From contig JAUWWH010000037.1 of the NCBI GenBank assembly GCA_030617005.1, forward strand, positions 1-7,339: a stretch of DNA of 7,339 nt, read 5' to 3'. This document shows, in pieces, positions 1-5,825 of the stretch. The stretch's first letter is position 1, and the number at the start of each line of letters is the position of its first letter. The notes beneath the pieces are model-generated. The model saw only the letters and a program-made list of their open reading frames with translations, ran no database searches and was not told the origin of the DNA. Source of the stretch: Candidatus Bathyarchaeota archaeon (lineage in GTDB: Archaea; Thermoproteota; Bathyarchaeia; RBG-16-48-13; GCA-020355125). A program made the translations under genes and the position numbers.

Positions 1-90
1 GCTATATATGAATGTGGATAATATTGTCTTACTTTTCAGAGATTAGCATCACTTGGAATATTGCGATTGGCTTATTAAAGTGGAGTTCAT

Positions 91-100
91 TCTTATTTTA
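91..100 (+). promoter_or_regulatory. Possible TATA box of the tRNA-Pro gene
   Basis: The T/A-rich stretch TCTTATTTTA is centred about 25 bases before position 121, which would give the tRNA precursor a leader of roughly 8 bases. A second A/T-rich stretch, TTATTAAAG at 72-80, would start transcription about 25 bases earlier. The choice rests on archaeal TATA spacing only. In this AT-rich DNA either could be chance. Confidence 0.3.
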
Positions 101-128
101 AGTGTTCCATAAAAGAACATTTGAGATT

Positions 129-204
129 GGGTTGGTAGTCTAGATTGGTCTATGATTCCTGGCTTGGGCCCAGGAGGTCGTGGGTTCAAATCCCACCCGA
201 CCCA
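129..204 (+). tRNA. tRNA-Pro, anticodon UGG
   Basis: This is a complete 76-base cloverleaf that reads proline codons. The acceptor stem pairs GGGTTGG (129-135) with CCGACCC (197-203), with one G-U pair, followed by discriminator A204. The D-arm runs from G138 to T156 and contains the conserved GG pair; its stem is weak, with a G-U and a mismatch. The anticodon stem CCTGG/CCAGG (158-162/170-174) holds the seven-base loop CTTGGGC, which places anticodon TGG at 165-167. The variable region is five bases, AGGTC. The T-arm is GTGGG/CCCAC around TTCAAAT. No intron is present and CCA is not encoded, so it must be added after transcription. The gene stands alone, with no other tRNA nearby. Confidence 0.97.
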
Positions 205-207
205 CTA

Positions 208-217
208 TATCCTTTTT
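208..217 (+). terminator. T-tract terminator after tRNA-Pro
   Basis: Five consecutive T (213-217) follow the tRNA 3' end by eight bases, in the context ATATCCTTTTT. Short T-tracts like this stop archaeal RNA polymerase without a hairpin. The ATCC-T start resembles the terminators after the winged-helix gene and after the transketolase operon. Confidence 0.45.
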
Positions 218-457
218 AAAGCGATTTCTGAAAAACAAATTATTTTGAACAAAGGAATAGTTTAAGTCTGTTAAATACTCTATTTTTATAACTTTTATAT
301 CATGTAGCTTTGGGATCCTTAATATGCGATGAGTTGAGGGAGTTTTATTGAAATTCCTTTATATTTTGTTTAGAATGGTCAAAATAGGCTCTATTTACTT
401 CTCAAGTCTGTAGTTGATGTATCTAAATTTCCCTGCGATTTCCCTTTTTTAGGAAAA

Positions 458-467
458 ACTATATTCT
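458..467 (+). promoter_or_regulatory. TATA-like box ahead of a possible RNA gene
   Basis: AACTATATTC, preceded by the purine-rich GGAAAA, looks like an archaeal BRE plus TATA box. Transcription would start near 488. No protein gene follows at a sensible distance, but a run of hairpins and a terminator do. The call rests on motif appearance alone. Confidence 0.3.
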
Positions 468-487
468 TTCATACGTATGTTAGCATT

Positions 488-700
488 TAATTGATGGTTG
501 GTTTATCTAGAAAAGTTTGCATGAATTGTGGGAGAATGATTTCATTCAACACGGAATTCTGTCCTTAATATGGAGCAAAGTAATATTAGATTCAAGAAGG
601 CTGTGTTACAGTCAATCATATAATTATGGGGTTCATCTTGAATATTTGTTCGTTCCCTTCGTGAAAGAATCGAAGTTGAGGGTACTCCCCTCTTTTTTTT
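488..700 (+). ncRNA. Candidate structured RNA of unknown family
   Basis: I do not recognise a known RNA family here. Conserved cores expected of SRP RNA, RNase P RNA or 5S rRNA are not apparent, and C/D boxes are not clear. The case is structural. GAATG/CATTC (534-538/543-547) forms a tetraloop hairpin. ATTCAAGA (590-597) pairs perfectly with TCTTGAAT (636-643) and encloses a hairpin GGCTG/CAGTC (599-603/609-613). CTTCG/CGAAG (657-661/671-675) forms another hairpin. GAGGG/CCCTC (678-682/688-692) is followed at once by eight T. A TATA-like box lies 20-30 bases before the proposed 5' end. The boundaries are estimates, and short stems arise often by chance in AT-rich DNA. Comparative conservation would decide. 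Confidence 0.27.
678..700 (+). terminator. GC-rich hairpin followed by eight T
   Basis: GAGGG (678-682) and CCCTC (688-692) form a five-pair stem around the loop TACTC, followed directly by T693-700. This has the shape of an intrinsic terminator for plus-strand transcription, and the T8 alone would suit an archaeal polymerase. No recognised gene ends just upstream, so it implies a transcript that I have not otherwise identified. Confidence 0.45.
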
Positions 701-722
701 ATCTACGAGATACAGAAAACCC

Positions 723-738
723 TTTTTTTTAAAAAAAA
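723..738. repeat. T8A8 block
   Basis: Eight T followed by eight A form a perfect 16-base palindrome. On either strand it presents a T8 tract, so it could end transcription from both directions. It may also affect DNA shape. It lies 22 bases past the terminator-like hairpin and 170 bases ahead of the winged-helix gene. Confidence 0.5.
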
Positions 739-823
739 TTACGTTTGGAACCATTCAAAAATTTTTTGAAGATAGAGAGAATTGTAAAGTATTTCTTCTA
801 AAAGCCTTCAGTAAGTTATAAAC

Positions 824-839
824 ATCCATCTTTCTGGAT
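824..839. promoter_or_regulatory. Inverted repeat that may be an operator
   Basis: ATCCA (824-828) and TGGAT (835-839) are perfect inverted arms separated by six bases. The dyad lies about 45 bases upstream of the TATA-like box of a gene for a small winged-helix protein. Such proteins commonly bind dyads of this size as dimers, so autoregulation is conceivable. The sequence gives no direct proof, and five-base arms are short. Confidence 0.18.
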
Positions 840-881
840 ACAAAATGTTAAATGGCAAGTAGTTTTACATTACTGTTTAGT

Positions 882-891
882 ATTCATATAT
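882..891 (+). promoter_or_regulatory. TATA-like box of the winged-helix gene
   Basis: The stretch ATTCATATAT fits an archaeal TATA box. Standard spacing would start transcription near 912, just after the TTG start at 909 and 14 bases before the ATG at 927. The alternative TTTTACATTA at 863-872 would start near 893 and keep the GGAAGGGA ribosome-binding site in the message. The true promoter therefore bears on which start codon is used. Confidence 0.35.
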
Positions 892-908
892 AGGAAGGGA
901 GTCATTTT

Positions 909-1133
909 TTGACAAGAGAAAAAATCATGGCATGTATTAACCTTTCTAAAAAAGGAGAGGGGAGAAAACGCGTCTTAGCTTTCTGTAAAGAGCCAAGATC
1001 ATGGAATGATATAAAGAACTCTGGTATCAAGGGAGACATGTTCTCGATCCTTCGAGAATTAACAATATGTGGTGCCCTTACTTCTGAAAATGGAAAATAC
1101 TTTGCTACAGAACTAGCACTTGGTATCCTCTAA
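909..1133 (+). CDS. Small winged helix-turn-helix DNA-binding protein
   Basis: This is a 74-residue single-domain protein, most likely a transcription regulator of the ArsR/MarR-like winged-helix type common in archaea. Residues 18-28 (GRKRVLAFCKE) form a first helix. The stretch from PRSWNDIKNSGI to RELTICGALTS (29-59) fits the helix-turn-helix and recognition helix. SENGKYFATELALGIL (59-74) has the beta-wing pattern in which a Gly turn precedes Lys-Tyr. No ligand or metal motif is visible, and the protein ends right after the wing, so there is no separate dimerisation or sensor domain. The TTG start at 909 is chosen because GGAAGGGA (893-900) lies eight bases upstream. An ATG at 927 (68 residues) is possible if the message starts at the nearer TATA-like box. 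It stands alone, with a T-tract directly after the stop. No target is evident, and the fold call rests on pattern only. Confidence 0.68.
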   Translation: MTREKIMACINLSKKGEGRKRVLAFCKEPRSWNDIKNSGIKGDMFSILRELTICGALTSENGKYFATELALGIL

Positions 1134-1149
1134 TCCTTTTTTATTGAGT
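1134..1149 (+). terminator. T-tract terminator of the winged-helix gene
   Basis: Six T (1137-1142) begin three bases after the TAA stop, within the sequence AATCC-T6-ATTGAGT (1132-1149). Nearly the same sequence, with seven T, follows the transketolase operon on the minus strand. A second tract of nine T lies at 1175-1183 and may act as a backup. Confidence 0.5.
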
Positions 1150-1506
1150 GATAACCTAGGTAAATTTTACACGATTTTTTTTTATTTATCTCAAGGAGTT
1201 TCGAATTGGAAACATTAGATTTTACGACATAGAACACAAGTTTCCTTTCTACAGATAAATATGATAAATACACTCCTTAATGAGACAGATTCGGTGATAG
1301 TCTTACCACCACATTTATCATTTGCGTCTATACTACTTTTTCAAAGTCAACATTTACATAGATCCTATCGTCATCTCCTTAGTCATATTACTCAACAGCA
1401 TCCTAATCTATGAATATACTAATGAAATCAATTTCTAAAATACTCTACTTCTTATCCAATGAATAATTTTAAATCTCATACCATTGACCAACAGTTCATT
1501 TAAATT

Positions 1507-1515
1507 CTATAAAAG
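1507..1515 (+). promoter_or_regulatory. TATA box of the permease gene
   Basis: CTATAAAAG is close to the archaeal TATA consensus, with A/T-rich bases upstream where the BRE would sit. Transcription would begin near 1537 and give a leader of about 45 bases before the TTG start. That leader has no clear Shine-Dalgarno sequence. Confidence 0.5.
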
Positions 1516-1581
1516 AGTAACCTTAAGTTTCAATCAAATAGATCACTGATAGTAGTATCTCTGAGTAAAAGTGTATGAAAA

Positions 1582-4497
1582 TTGGAGCTCTCAAACAGAT
1601 ATAGACCCTATATTTGGTTTATTTCCCTCACAATCATTATTCTACTCACCTTGGCAACCTCTGAAATTCAAAAAGCATATGCAATACAAGTCAAGGATGT
1701 AGACACTTCCATAATCTCTGGAAAAGTATTGGATACAGTAACTGGTCAACCAGTCGTAGATACAACTATAGCAATTTGGGAAACGAAGGTATCTGGGAGA
1801 GAGACATCCATAACCTTACAAGGGATTACACATACAGAGGTTAATGGTAGCTATAAAATTGTTGTACCTGGTGGTACGTCTTACCGCATATACGCTTACT
1901 ATGATGATCCAAACTCACCAGGTTATGATTATTTACCTAAATATTCAACCTTCGCTTTAGATAAAAGAGAAAAAACGAACATAGACTTCGAAATGATCCC
2001 TGCAGCGTCCATCATTTTTCAGGGAGATATACTTCTAGTTGATTCCTCAAGATCTCCAGAACAATGGGGATTCACAATTGTTCCCAAAGAAGAATTACTT
2101 GAGATTAGAGGACTCGTCTTAACATATGGCATGGTCCCTGAATCTCATAATTATTTCTTAAATATTACATCCAACCATGTGATCGTTCCTGCAAATACAA
2201 CCTTTCAAATCCAAATCAAAGCTGCATCACGAAAATATCACTCCTTTTACGTGGACGATTCTCAATTCTTTTACTTAGATAAGGGTGAAGAGATCCAAGT
2301 TAACGTAGAAGACTATGTGCTTTTGTATAATCTCAACTTGACTAAAGATTTTTTGCAACTTGCAGAGATTCATGTCAATGAGACAGAACAAATGGGCTTT
2401 TATGTCTTGAGTGAAAAACGAGATCTAATAAAAGCCCACAGCCTCATTGAAAATGCAGAACAACAATTAATCGGAGGATTTTATGCCGAATGTTATGCTG
2501 ATCTACGCGAAGCATATACTAATATCGCGTTCATTAATGAACAAACAGAATCAATGTATGTTGACGCCTCCGCATCCGTTAACATTATCATCATTTTTCT
2601 TGCTTTAACTTCGACAACTCTATCATACATGCTTTTTGAACACTGGGCTATGAAAATAATAGTGACAGGCTTATCATACAGCCTATTCATTACAATATTC
2701 TATTTCGTCTACGCTGGTTGCCAAATCGTAGGGACCTCATCTATCCTTATAACATCTGGTCTGTCTATCAGTTTTTTCCTTATTACTATTTCCATTCTTC
2801 CCCGTTACCTTCCTATGACCATTATCTTTTCCATAGCCAAACGCACCATCAGAAGACGTACCTTACGCTTCACCCTGACAATAATCCCAGTAATAGTCAT
2901 GATCATGGGGTTTGTTGCCCTAACATCATTCTCTACAGAATACGGCCTTATCTCATCAACGATAGGTACGATAAATACAGAGACTGAAGGGCTCCTCATC
3001 AGACAACCTCTTCCTAAAATTCCACCCATAACACTCGATACACAAACACTTACCACCTTCTCCCTCCTTGATGTTTCAATTATCGACTGGCTACAAACTA
3101 AACCTGAGGTTACATTAGTGGCCCCGAAAGTTGAAAATTGGCCAAGTACAAGTCCCTTGGGATCCCTATCATCATCAAATGAGAGCTTATCCATCTTTGG
3201 AGTACTCGGTATCTCTCCAAGTGCTGAGGCTAAGATAAACACCTTTGATAAACTCCTGGTTGAAGGACAAGGTCGATATCTACAAGATGAAGACGAGGAT
3301 TCAATAATGATTAGTACTCAGGCAGCTAAAACCTTAAATGTGAACGTTGGAGATCGTCTAATTTTTCAAATGGGTCCTTCATCAATTGAAGTAACATTGG
3401 TTGGAATCTTAAATGATCAAAGTTCAAGTCAAAAAAAAGACTTAGATGGAACCTCAATATTGCCGGAAAAGATTTCTATTTCATTAGTAGTACAAGGTGT
3501 TGTTATGGATGCACAGGTAGAGCCTTGTGACCCATCTGAAGTAGTTGTGACTAATTGGCAGACTGCGCTGAAACTGTTCTCTGTGAATTCACCAATATTT
3601 CTTTCAAGGATTAATGTTATTGTAGATGACTCCATAGATCTCCTTCCTTTTTCTTCTCAAATAGCCTTAGAAAGAGATTACTGGGTTTGGACAACCTTGA
3701 AAGGGCAAATTTATCTTGTTGGTCTCATCCCTCACCTCGAAGCAAAGGGATTATCAATCTTTATTCCATGGTTGATTGTAATCCTGAATGTAACAATTGT
3801 GATGATAAATACTATCTACGAACGTAGAAGAGAAATCATCATCCTCTCATCAGTAGGCTTTAACCCTACACACATCACTTCCATTTTCGGAGCTGAGGCA
3901 TTAATAATAGGCGTACTTGCCGGGGGGATAGGCTACTTACTCGGATTGAGTTTATACAGAATCATGATATTTCTATCAATTAATATAGATGTGATACAGA
4001 AAACCTCCGCTCTGTGGACCATCGCATCTTTAGGTATTTCAGTAACAGCAGTGCTCATTGGGACTCTCATAGCATTACGATTTTCAGTCGCCATTACCCC
4101 TTCACTCCTTAGAAAGTGGAAAGCTGAAGAGAAACCCCGTGGAATGGACTCATGGATTTTCTATATCCCAATCAAGGTTCCTCCAAAAGAGGTACACTCA
4201 GTACTTGATTACTTTAAAAAACGTCTACAAAATTGGAAAGGTGAAAACAATATTCAGATCGATCGGATGAAAAACATAAGAGAAGAAACGTCTGAAGGGA
4301 TTCAAAATGGTATAAGCTTCACATATCGTTTAGGTCGTGGTCAAGGAACATTCCTTAGTAGTAATAAACTATTGTTATCAAAGCGAAAAGATGAAAATAA
4401 TTATACTTTAAAGCTAATTTCCAAAGCTGGTGAAGGTCAAGCCAAGGAAACAGCCAATTTTGTGCGTAAACTTTTTCTCGAGTGGAGTGCAAAATAA
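1582..4497 (+). CDS. Large FtsX/MacB-type ABC permease with extracellular domain
   Basis: This 971-residue membrane protein is probably the permease half of a type VII (MacB/LolC/FtsX-like) ABC system. Such systems transmit mechanical force across the membrane to export or extract substrates. Residues 11-27 form a signal or anchor helix. Residues 44-137 fit a carboxypeptidase regulatory-like beta domain (SGKVLDTVTGQPV, then NGSYKIVVPGG). Residues 140-275 are an uncharacterised extracellular region, and 276-325 look helical. Three membrane helices follow (331-351, 356-378, 384-406). Next is the basic cytoplasmic KRTIRRR (420-426) and the permease core: helix 428-450, a MacB-like extracellular domain 451-720, and helices 722-742, 768-792 and 810-833. 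The core loop YERRREIIILSSVGFNP (746-762) is the family's cytoplasmic coupling segment. The tail, 834-971, should be cytoplasmic. Charges agree with this topology. Sequons at N88, N194, N205, N252, N266 and N533 all fall in predicted extracellular parts. The start must be TTG 1582, because TGA lies in frame at 1576 and the signal helix begins soon after. No ATPase gene is in view, and the substrate is unknown. Confidence 0.88.
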   Translation: MELSNRYRPYIWFISLTIIILLTLATSEIQKAYAIQVKDVDTSIISGKVLDTVTGQPVVDTTIAIWETKVSGRETSITLQGITHTEVNGSYKIVVPGGTSYRIYAYYDDPNSPGYDYLPKYSTFALDKREKTNIDFEMIPAASIIFQGDILLVDSSRSPEQWGFTIVPKEELLEIRGLVLTYGMVPESHNYFLNITSNHVIVPANTTFQIQIKAASRKYHSFYVDDSQFFYLDKGEEIQVNVEDYVLLYNLNLTKDFLQLAEIHVNETEQMGFYVLSEKRDLIKAHSLIENAEQQLIGGFYAECYADLREAYTNIAFINEQTESMYVDASASVNIIIIFLALTSTTLSYMLFEHWAMKIIVTGLSYSLFITIFYFVYAGCQIVGTSSILITSGLSISFFLITISILPRYLPMTIIFSIAKRTIRRRTLRFTLTIIPVIVMIMGFVALTSFSTEYGLISSTIGTINTETEGLLIRQPLPKIPPITLDTQTLTTFSLLDVSIIDWLQTKPEVTLVAPKVENWPSTSPLGSLSSSNESLSIFGVLGISPSAEAKINTFDKLLVEGQGRYLQDEDEDSIMISTQAAKTLNVNVGDRLIFQMGPSSIEVTLVGILNDQSSSQKKDLDGTSILPEKISISLVVQGVVMDAQVEPCDPSEVVVTNWQTALKLFSVNSPIFLSRINVIVDDSIDLLPFSSQIALERDYWVWTTLKGQIYLVGLIPHLEAKGLSIFIPWLIVILNVTIVMINTIYERRREIIILSSVGFNPTHITSIFGAEALIIGVLAGGIGYLLGLSLYRIMIFLSINIDVIQKTSALWTIASLGISVTAVLIGTLIALRFSVAITPSLLRKWKAEEKPRGMDSWIFYIPIKVPPKEVHSVLDYFKKRLQNWKGENNIQIDRMKNIREETSEGIQNGISFTYRLGRGQGTFLSSNKLLLSKRKDENNYTLKLISKAGEGQAKETANFVRKLFLEWSAK

Positions 4498-4546
4498 TAA
4501 AATAGCGCGTAGCTTCAAATTTCTTATTCCTGATATTGACACATTG

Positions 4547-4555
4547 TTTTTTTTT
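4547..4555 (+). terminator. T9 terminator of the permease gene
   Basis: Nine T lie about 50 bases after the TAA stop of the permease gene, with no convincing hairpin ahead of them. A T-tract of this length is sufficient for an archaeal terminator. Transcription of the convergent transketolase operon approaches from the other side. Confidence 0.5.
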
Positions 4556-4640
4556 AAGGAAATAAAATATCCCCTTATCTGTTGAGGCTCCAATTGTAGT
4601 TTGAGATCTTTATAGTTAAGGAGATAAAAAGAACAGAGAA

Positions 4641-4660
4641 GAGGATCGTGTACGATCCTC
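4641..4660. repeat. Perfect inverted repeat (hairpin)
   Basis: GAGGATCG (4641-4648) and CGATCCTC (4653-4660) are exact complements around TGTA, with one further pair possible. The stem is GC-rich compared with its surroundings. Read on the minus strand it is followed by the T-rich TTCTCTGTTCTTTTT, so it could be a backup terminator for the transketolase operon. Read on the plus strand no T-tract follows closely. A protein-binding dyad or the first stem of a small RNA are other options. Confidence 0.6.
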
Positions 4661-4818
4661 GGCGGACAGTTGGAATTTTAAGAGATCCCTCGTTAAAACA
4701 CATTTAAATGAAAAAACGATCTTTTTCAATCTTCACTTTTCATTAATTTTTAGAAATATTACATGTTTATCTTATAAAATCGTTGACTCTTCAAGCAATG
4801 TAATTTATACAAAGGGTT

Positions 4819-4837
4819 ACTCAATAAAAAAAGGATT
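4819..4837 (-). terminator. T-tract terminator of the transketolase operon
   Basis: On the minus strand the sequence reads AATCC-T7-ATTGAGT, with the T-tract at 4832-4826, about 24 bases past the stop of the C-terminal subunit gene. It matches the terminator after the winged-helix gene except for one extra T. Confidence 0.5.
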
Positions 4838-4855
4838 GGTAATAAGTTGGTAAAG

Positions 4856-5824
4856 TTACCTTCTCTTTACAGCTTTCTTAGCAGCTAATATAATTTCCTT
4901 CGATGTCAAACCAAAGATTTTCTGTAACTCTACATCTTTACCAGATTCTGTGAAGATATCTTTGACACCTACCATCTCAAGTGGTACAGGGTTTTTTCTT
5001 ACTAAAATCTCGGCCACAGCTCCTCCTAATCCGCCTATAATAGAATGCTCCTCAGCTGTAACGATAGCTCCTGTCTCTTTAGATGCCTTCAAGATCGCTT
5101 CTTCATCTATTGGTTTAACCGTGTGCATGTTGATAACTCTGCTGTCTATTCCTTCTGAACTCAGTTTTTCAGAAGCGTCTACAGCTTCAGCGACCATTAT
5201 TCCATTACAAATGATTGTAACATCATTTCCTGGTTTGAGTTCTATTGATTTTCCTATCTCAAATTTCAGTTTCTTTCCTTCGTAAGCATATTCTTGTTCA
5301 TAAAAGGTTCGAACCGGGGTTCTTCCAAGCCTCATGTAAATGGGACCATTATATTCAACAATTGTTTTTAGGGCAGCAACTGTTTCAGGTGCATCTGCAG
5401 GGACTAACACTGTCATATTTGGAAGGACTCGCATTATTGCTATGTCTAAAATTGTTTGGTGGGATGTTCCATCTGGCCCAACAGTAATTCCACTGTGTGT
5501 ACAGACGATCTTAACATTCAATTTTGGATAAGCAATGCTTTGTCTAATCTGGTTATACGCTCGTTCTGTTCCGAACACCGCAAACGTGCTAACGAAAGGT
5601 ATCTTTCCACAAGTGGCTAATCCTGCAGCGATCGTTATCAAGTTTTCTTCGGCTATTCCGCAATTAAAGAATCTGCTTGGAAACTCCTCCGCAAACCATT
5701 TTGTTCGGGTTGACCCGGATAGGTCTGCATCTAAAACAACGATGTTTTTATTGATTTTCCCCAGTTCCACTAATGTTCTACCATACGCATCTCTTGTCGC
5801 AGCTTTCTCAATTTTTTCATTCAT
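4856..5824 (-). CDS. tktC: Transketolase, C-terminal subunit
   Basis: This 322-residue cytoplasmic protein is the second half of a split transketolase, which transfers two-carbon ketol units between sugar phosphates in the non-oxidative pentose phosphate pathway. Residues 5-170 are the pyrimidine-binding domain. E59 in NCGIAEEN fits the catalytic glutamate that activates thiamine diphosphate, and H110-SGITVGPDGTSHQ (to Q123) is the active-site loop. The arginines in YMRLGR (163-168) probably contact substrate phosphate. Residues 185-320 are the transketolase C-terminal domain, with ICNGIMVAEAVDAS and VINMHTVKPIDEEAI. The length is typical for archaeal and some bacterial split enzymes. It has no diphosphate-binding domain and must pair with the N-terminal subunit. 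The ATG at 5824 follows the upstream stop by one base and has AAGGTGG six bases before it, so the two genes are co-transcribed. Related families with this fold (DXS, pyruvate dehydrogenase E1-beta) fit less well because the partner is clearly transketolase. Confidence 0.95.
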   Translation of the reverse strand: MNEKIEKAATRDAYGRTLVELGKINKNIVVLDADLSGSTRTKWFAEEFPSRFFNCGIAEENLITIAAGLATCGKIPFVSTFAVFGTERAYNQIRQSIAYPKLNVKIVCTHSGITVGPDGTSHQTILDIAIMRVLPNMTVLVPADAPETVAALKTIVEYNGPIYMRLGRTPVRTFYEQEYAYEGKKLKFEIGKSIELKPGNDVTIICNGIMVAEAVDASEKLSSEGIDSRVINMHTVKPIDEEAILKASKETGAIVTAEEHSIIGGLGGAVAEILVRKNPVPLEMVGVKDIFTESGKDVELQKIFGLTSKEIILAAKKAVKRR

Positions 5825-5825
5825 A

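Larger units (their letters stand above)
205..908. other. Long intergenic region without a convincing protein gene
   Basis: About 700 bases lie between the tRNA and the winged-helix gene. Open frames of about 70 codons exist on both strands around 517-754. They overlap each other, have no ribosome-binding site and cross a hairpin/T8 terminator, and their translations resemble no family I know. The region does contain a TATA-like box (458-467), several short hairpins ending in a terminator-like structure (678-700), a perfect palindrome CATACGTATG (470-479), a T8A8 block (723-738) and a near-perfect palindrome TTCAAAAA/TTTTTGAA (754-770). An RNA gene or regulatory DNA explains these better than a protein gene. 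Confidence 0.6.
1134..1581. other. Intergenic region upstream of the permease gene
   Basis: I see no protein gene in these 448 bases. They hold the terminator of the upstream gene, a T9 tract (1175-1183), a nested inverted repeat and the permease promoter. The outer arms of the repeat, ATGATAAAT (1261-1269) and ATTTATCAT (1313-1321), are perfect complements. They enclose a hairpin GGTGATA/TTACCACC (1293-1299/1303-1310) with one mismatch. The structure lies upstream of the predicted transcription start, so it would act as DNA or as a separate transcript, not as an mRNA leader. An AAGGAG at 1193-1198 precedes a TTG at 1206 that opens only eight codons, and I do not count it as a gene. Confidence 0.6.
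4498..4855. other. Convergent intergenic region with a perfect hairpin
   Basis: These 358 bases separate the permease gene from the convergent transketolase operon and contain no protein gene that I can support. They hold the two flanking terminators, a perfect hairpin at 4641-4660, a perfect palindrome CATTTAAATG at 4701-4710, and a TATA-like CTTTATAGTT at 4609-4618 about 25-30 bases before the hairpin. The last two leave room for a short plus-strand transcript that would end at the T5 of 4722-4726, but nothing beyond motif positions supports it. Confidence 0.55.

Noticed and set aside
517..732. Open frame of 71 codons on the plus strand, starting at TTG
   Set aside because: It has no ribosome-binding site, its composition is unlike its neighbours, it reads through the hairpin/T8 terminator, and its end is set by the T8A8 block. 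I recognise no domain.
542..754. Open frame of 70 codons on the minus strand
   Set aside because: It overlaps the previous frame, its early part is the lysine-rich translation of the T/A homopolymers, and it lacks any recognisable motif.
2805..3242. Open frame of 145 codons on the minus strand inside the permease gene
   Set aside because: It lies wholly antisense to a gene with clear domains, and its sequence shows no family features.
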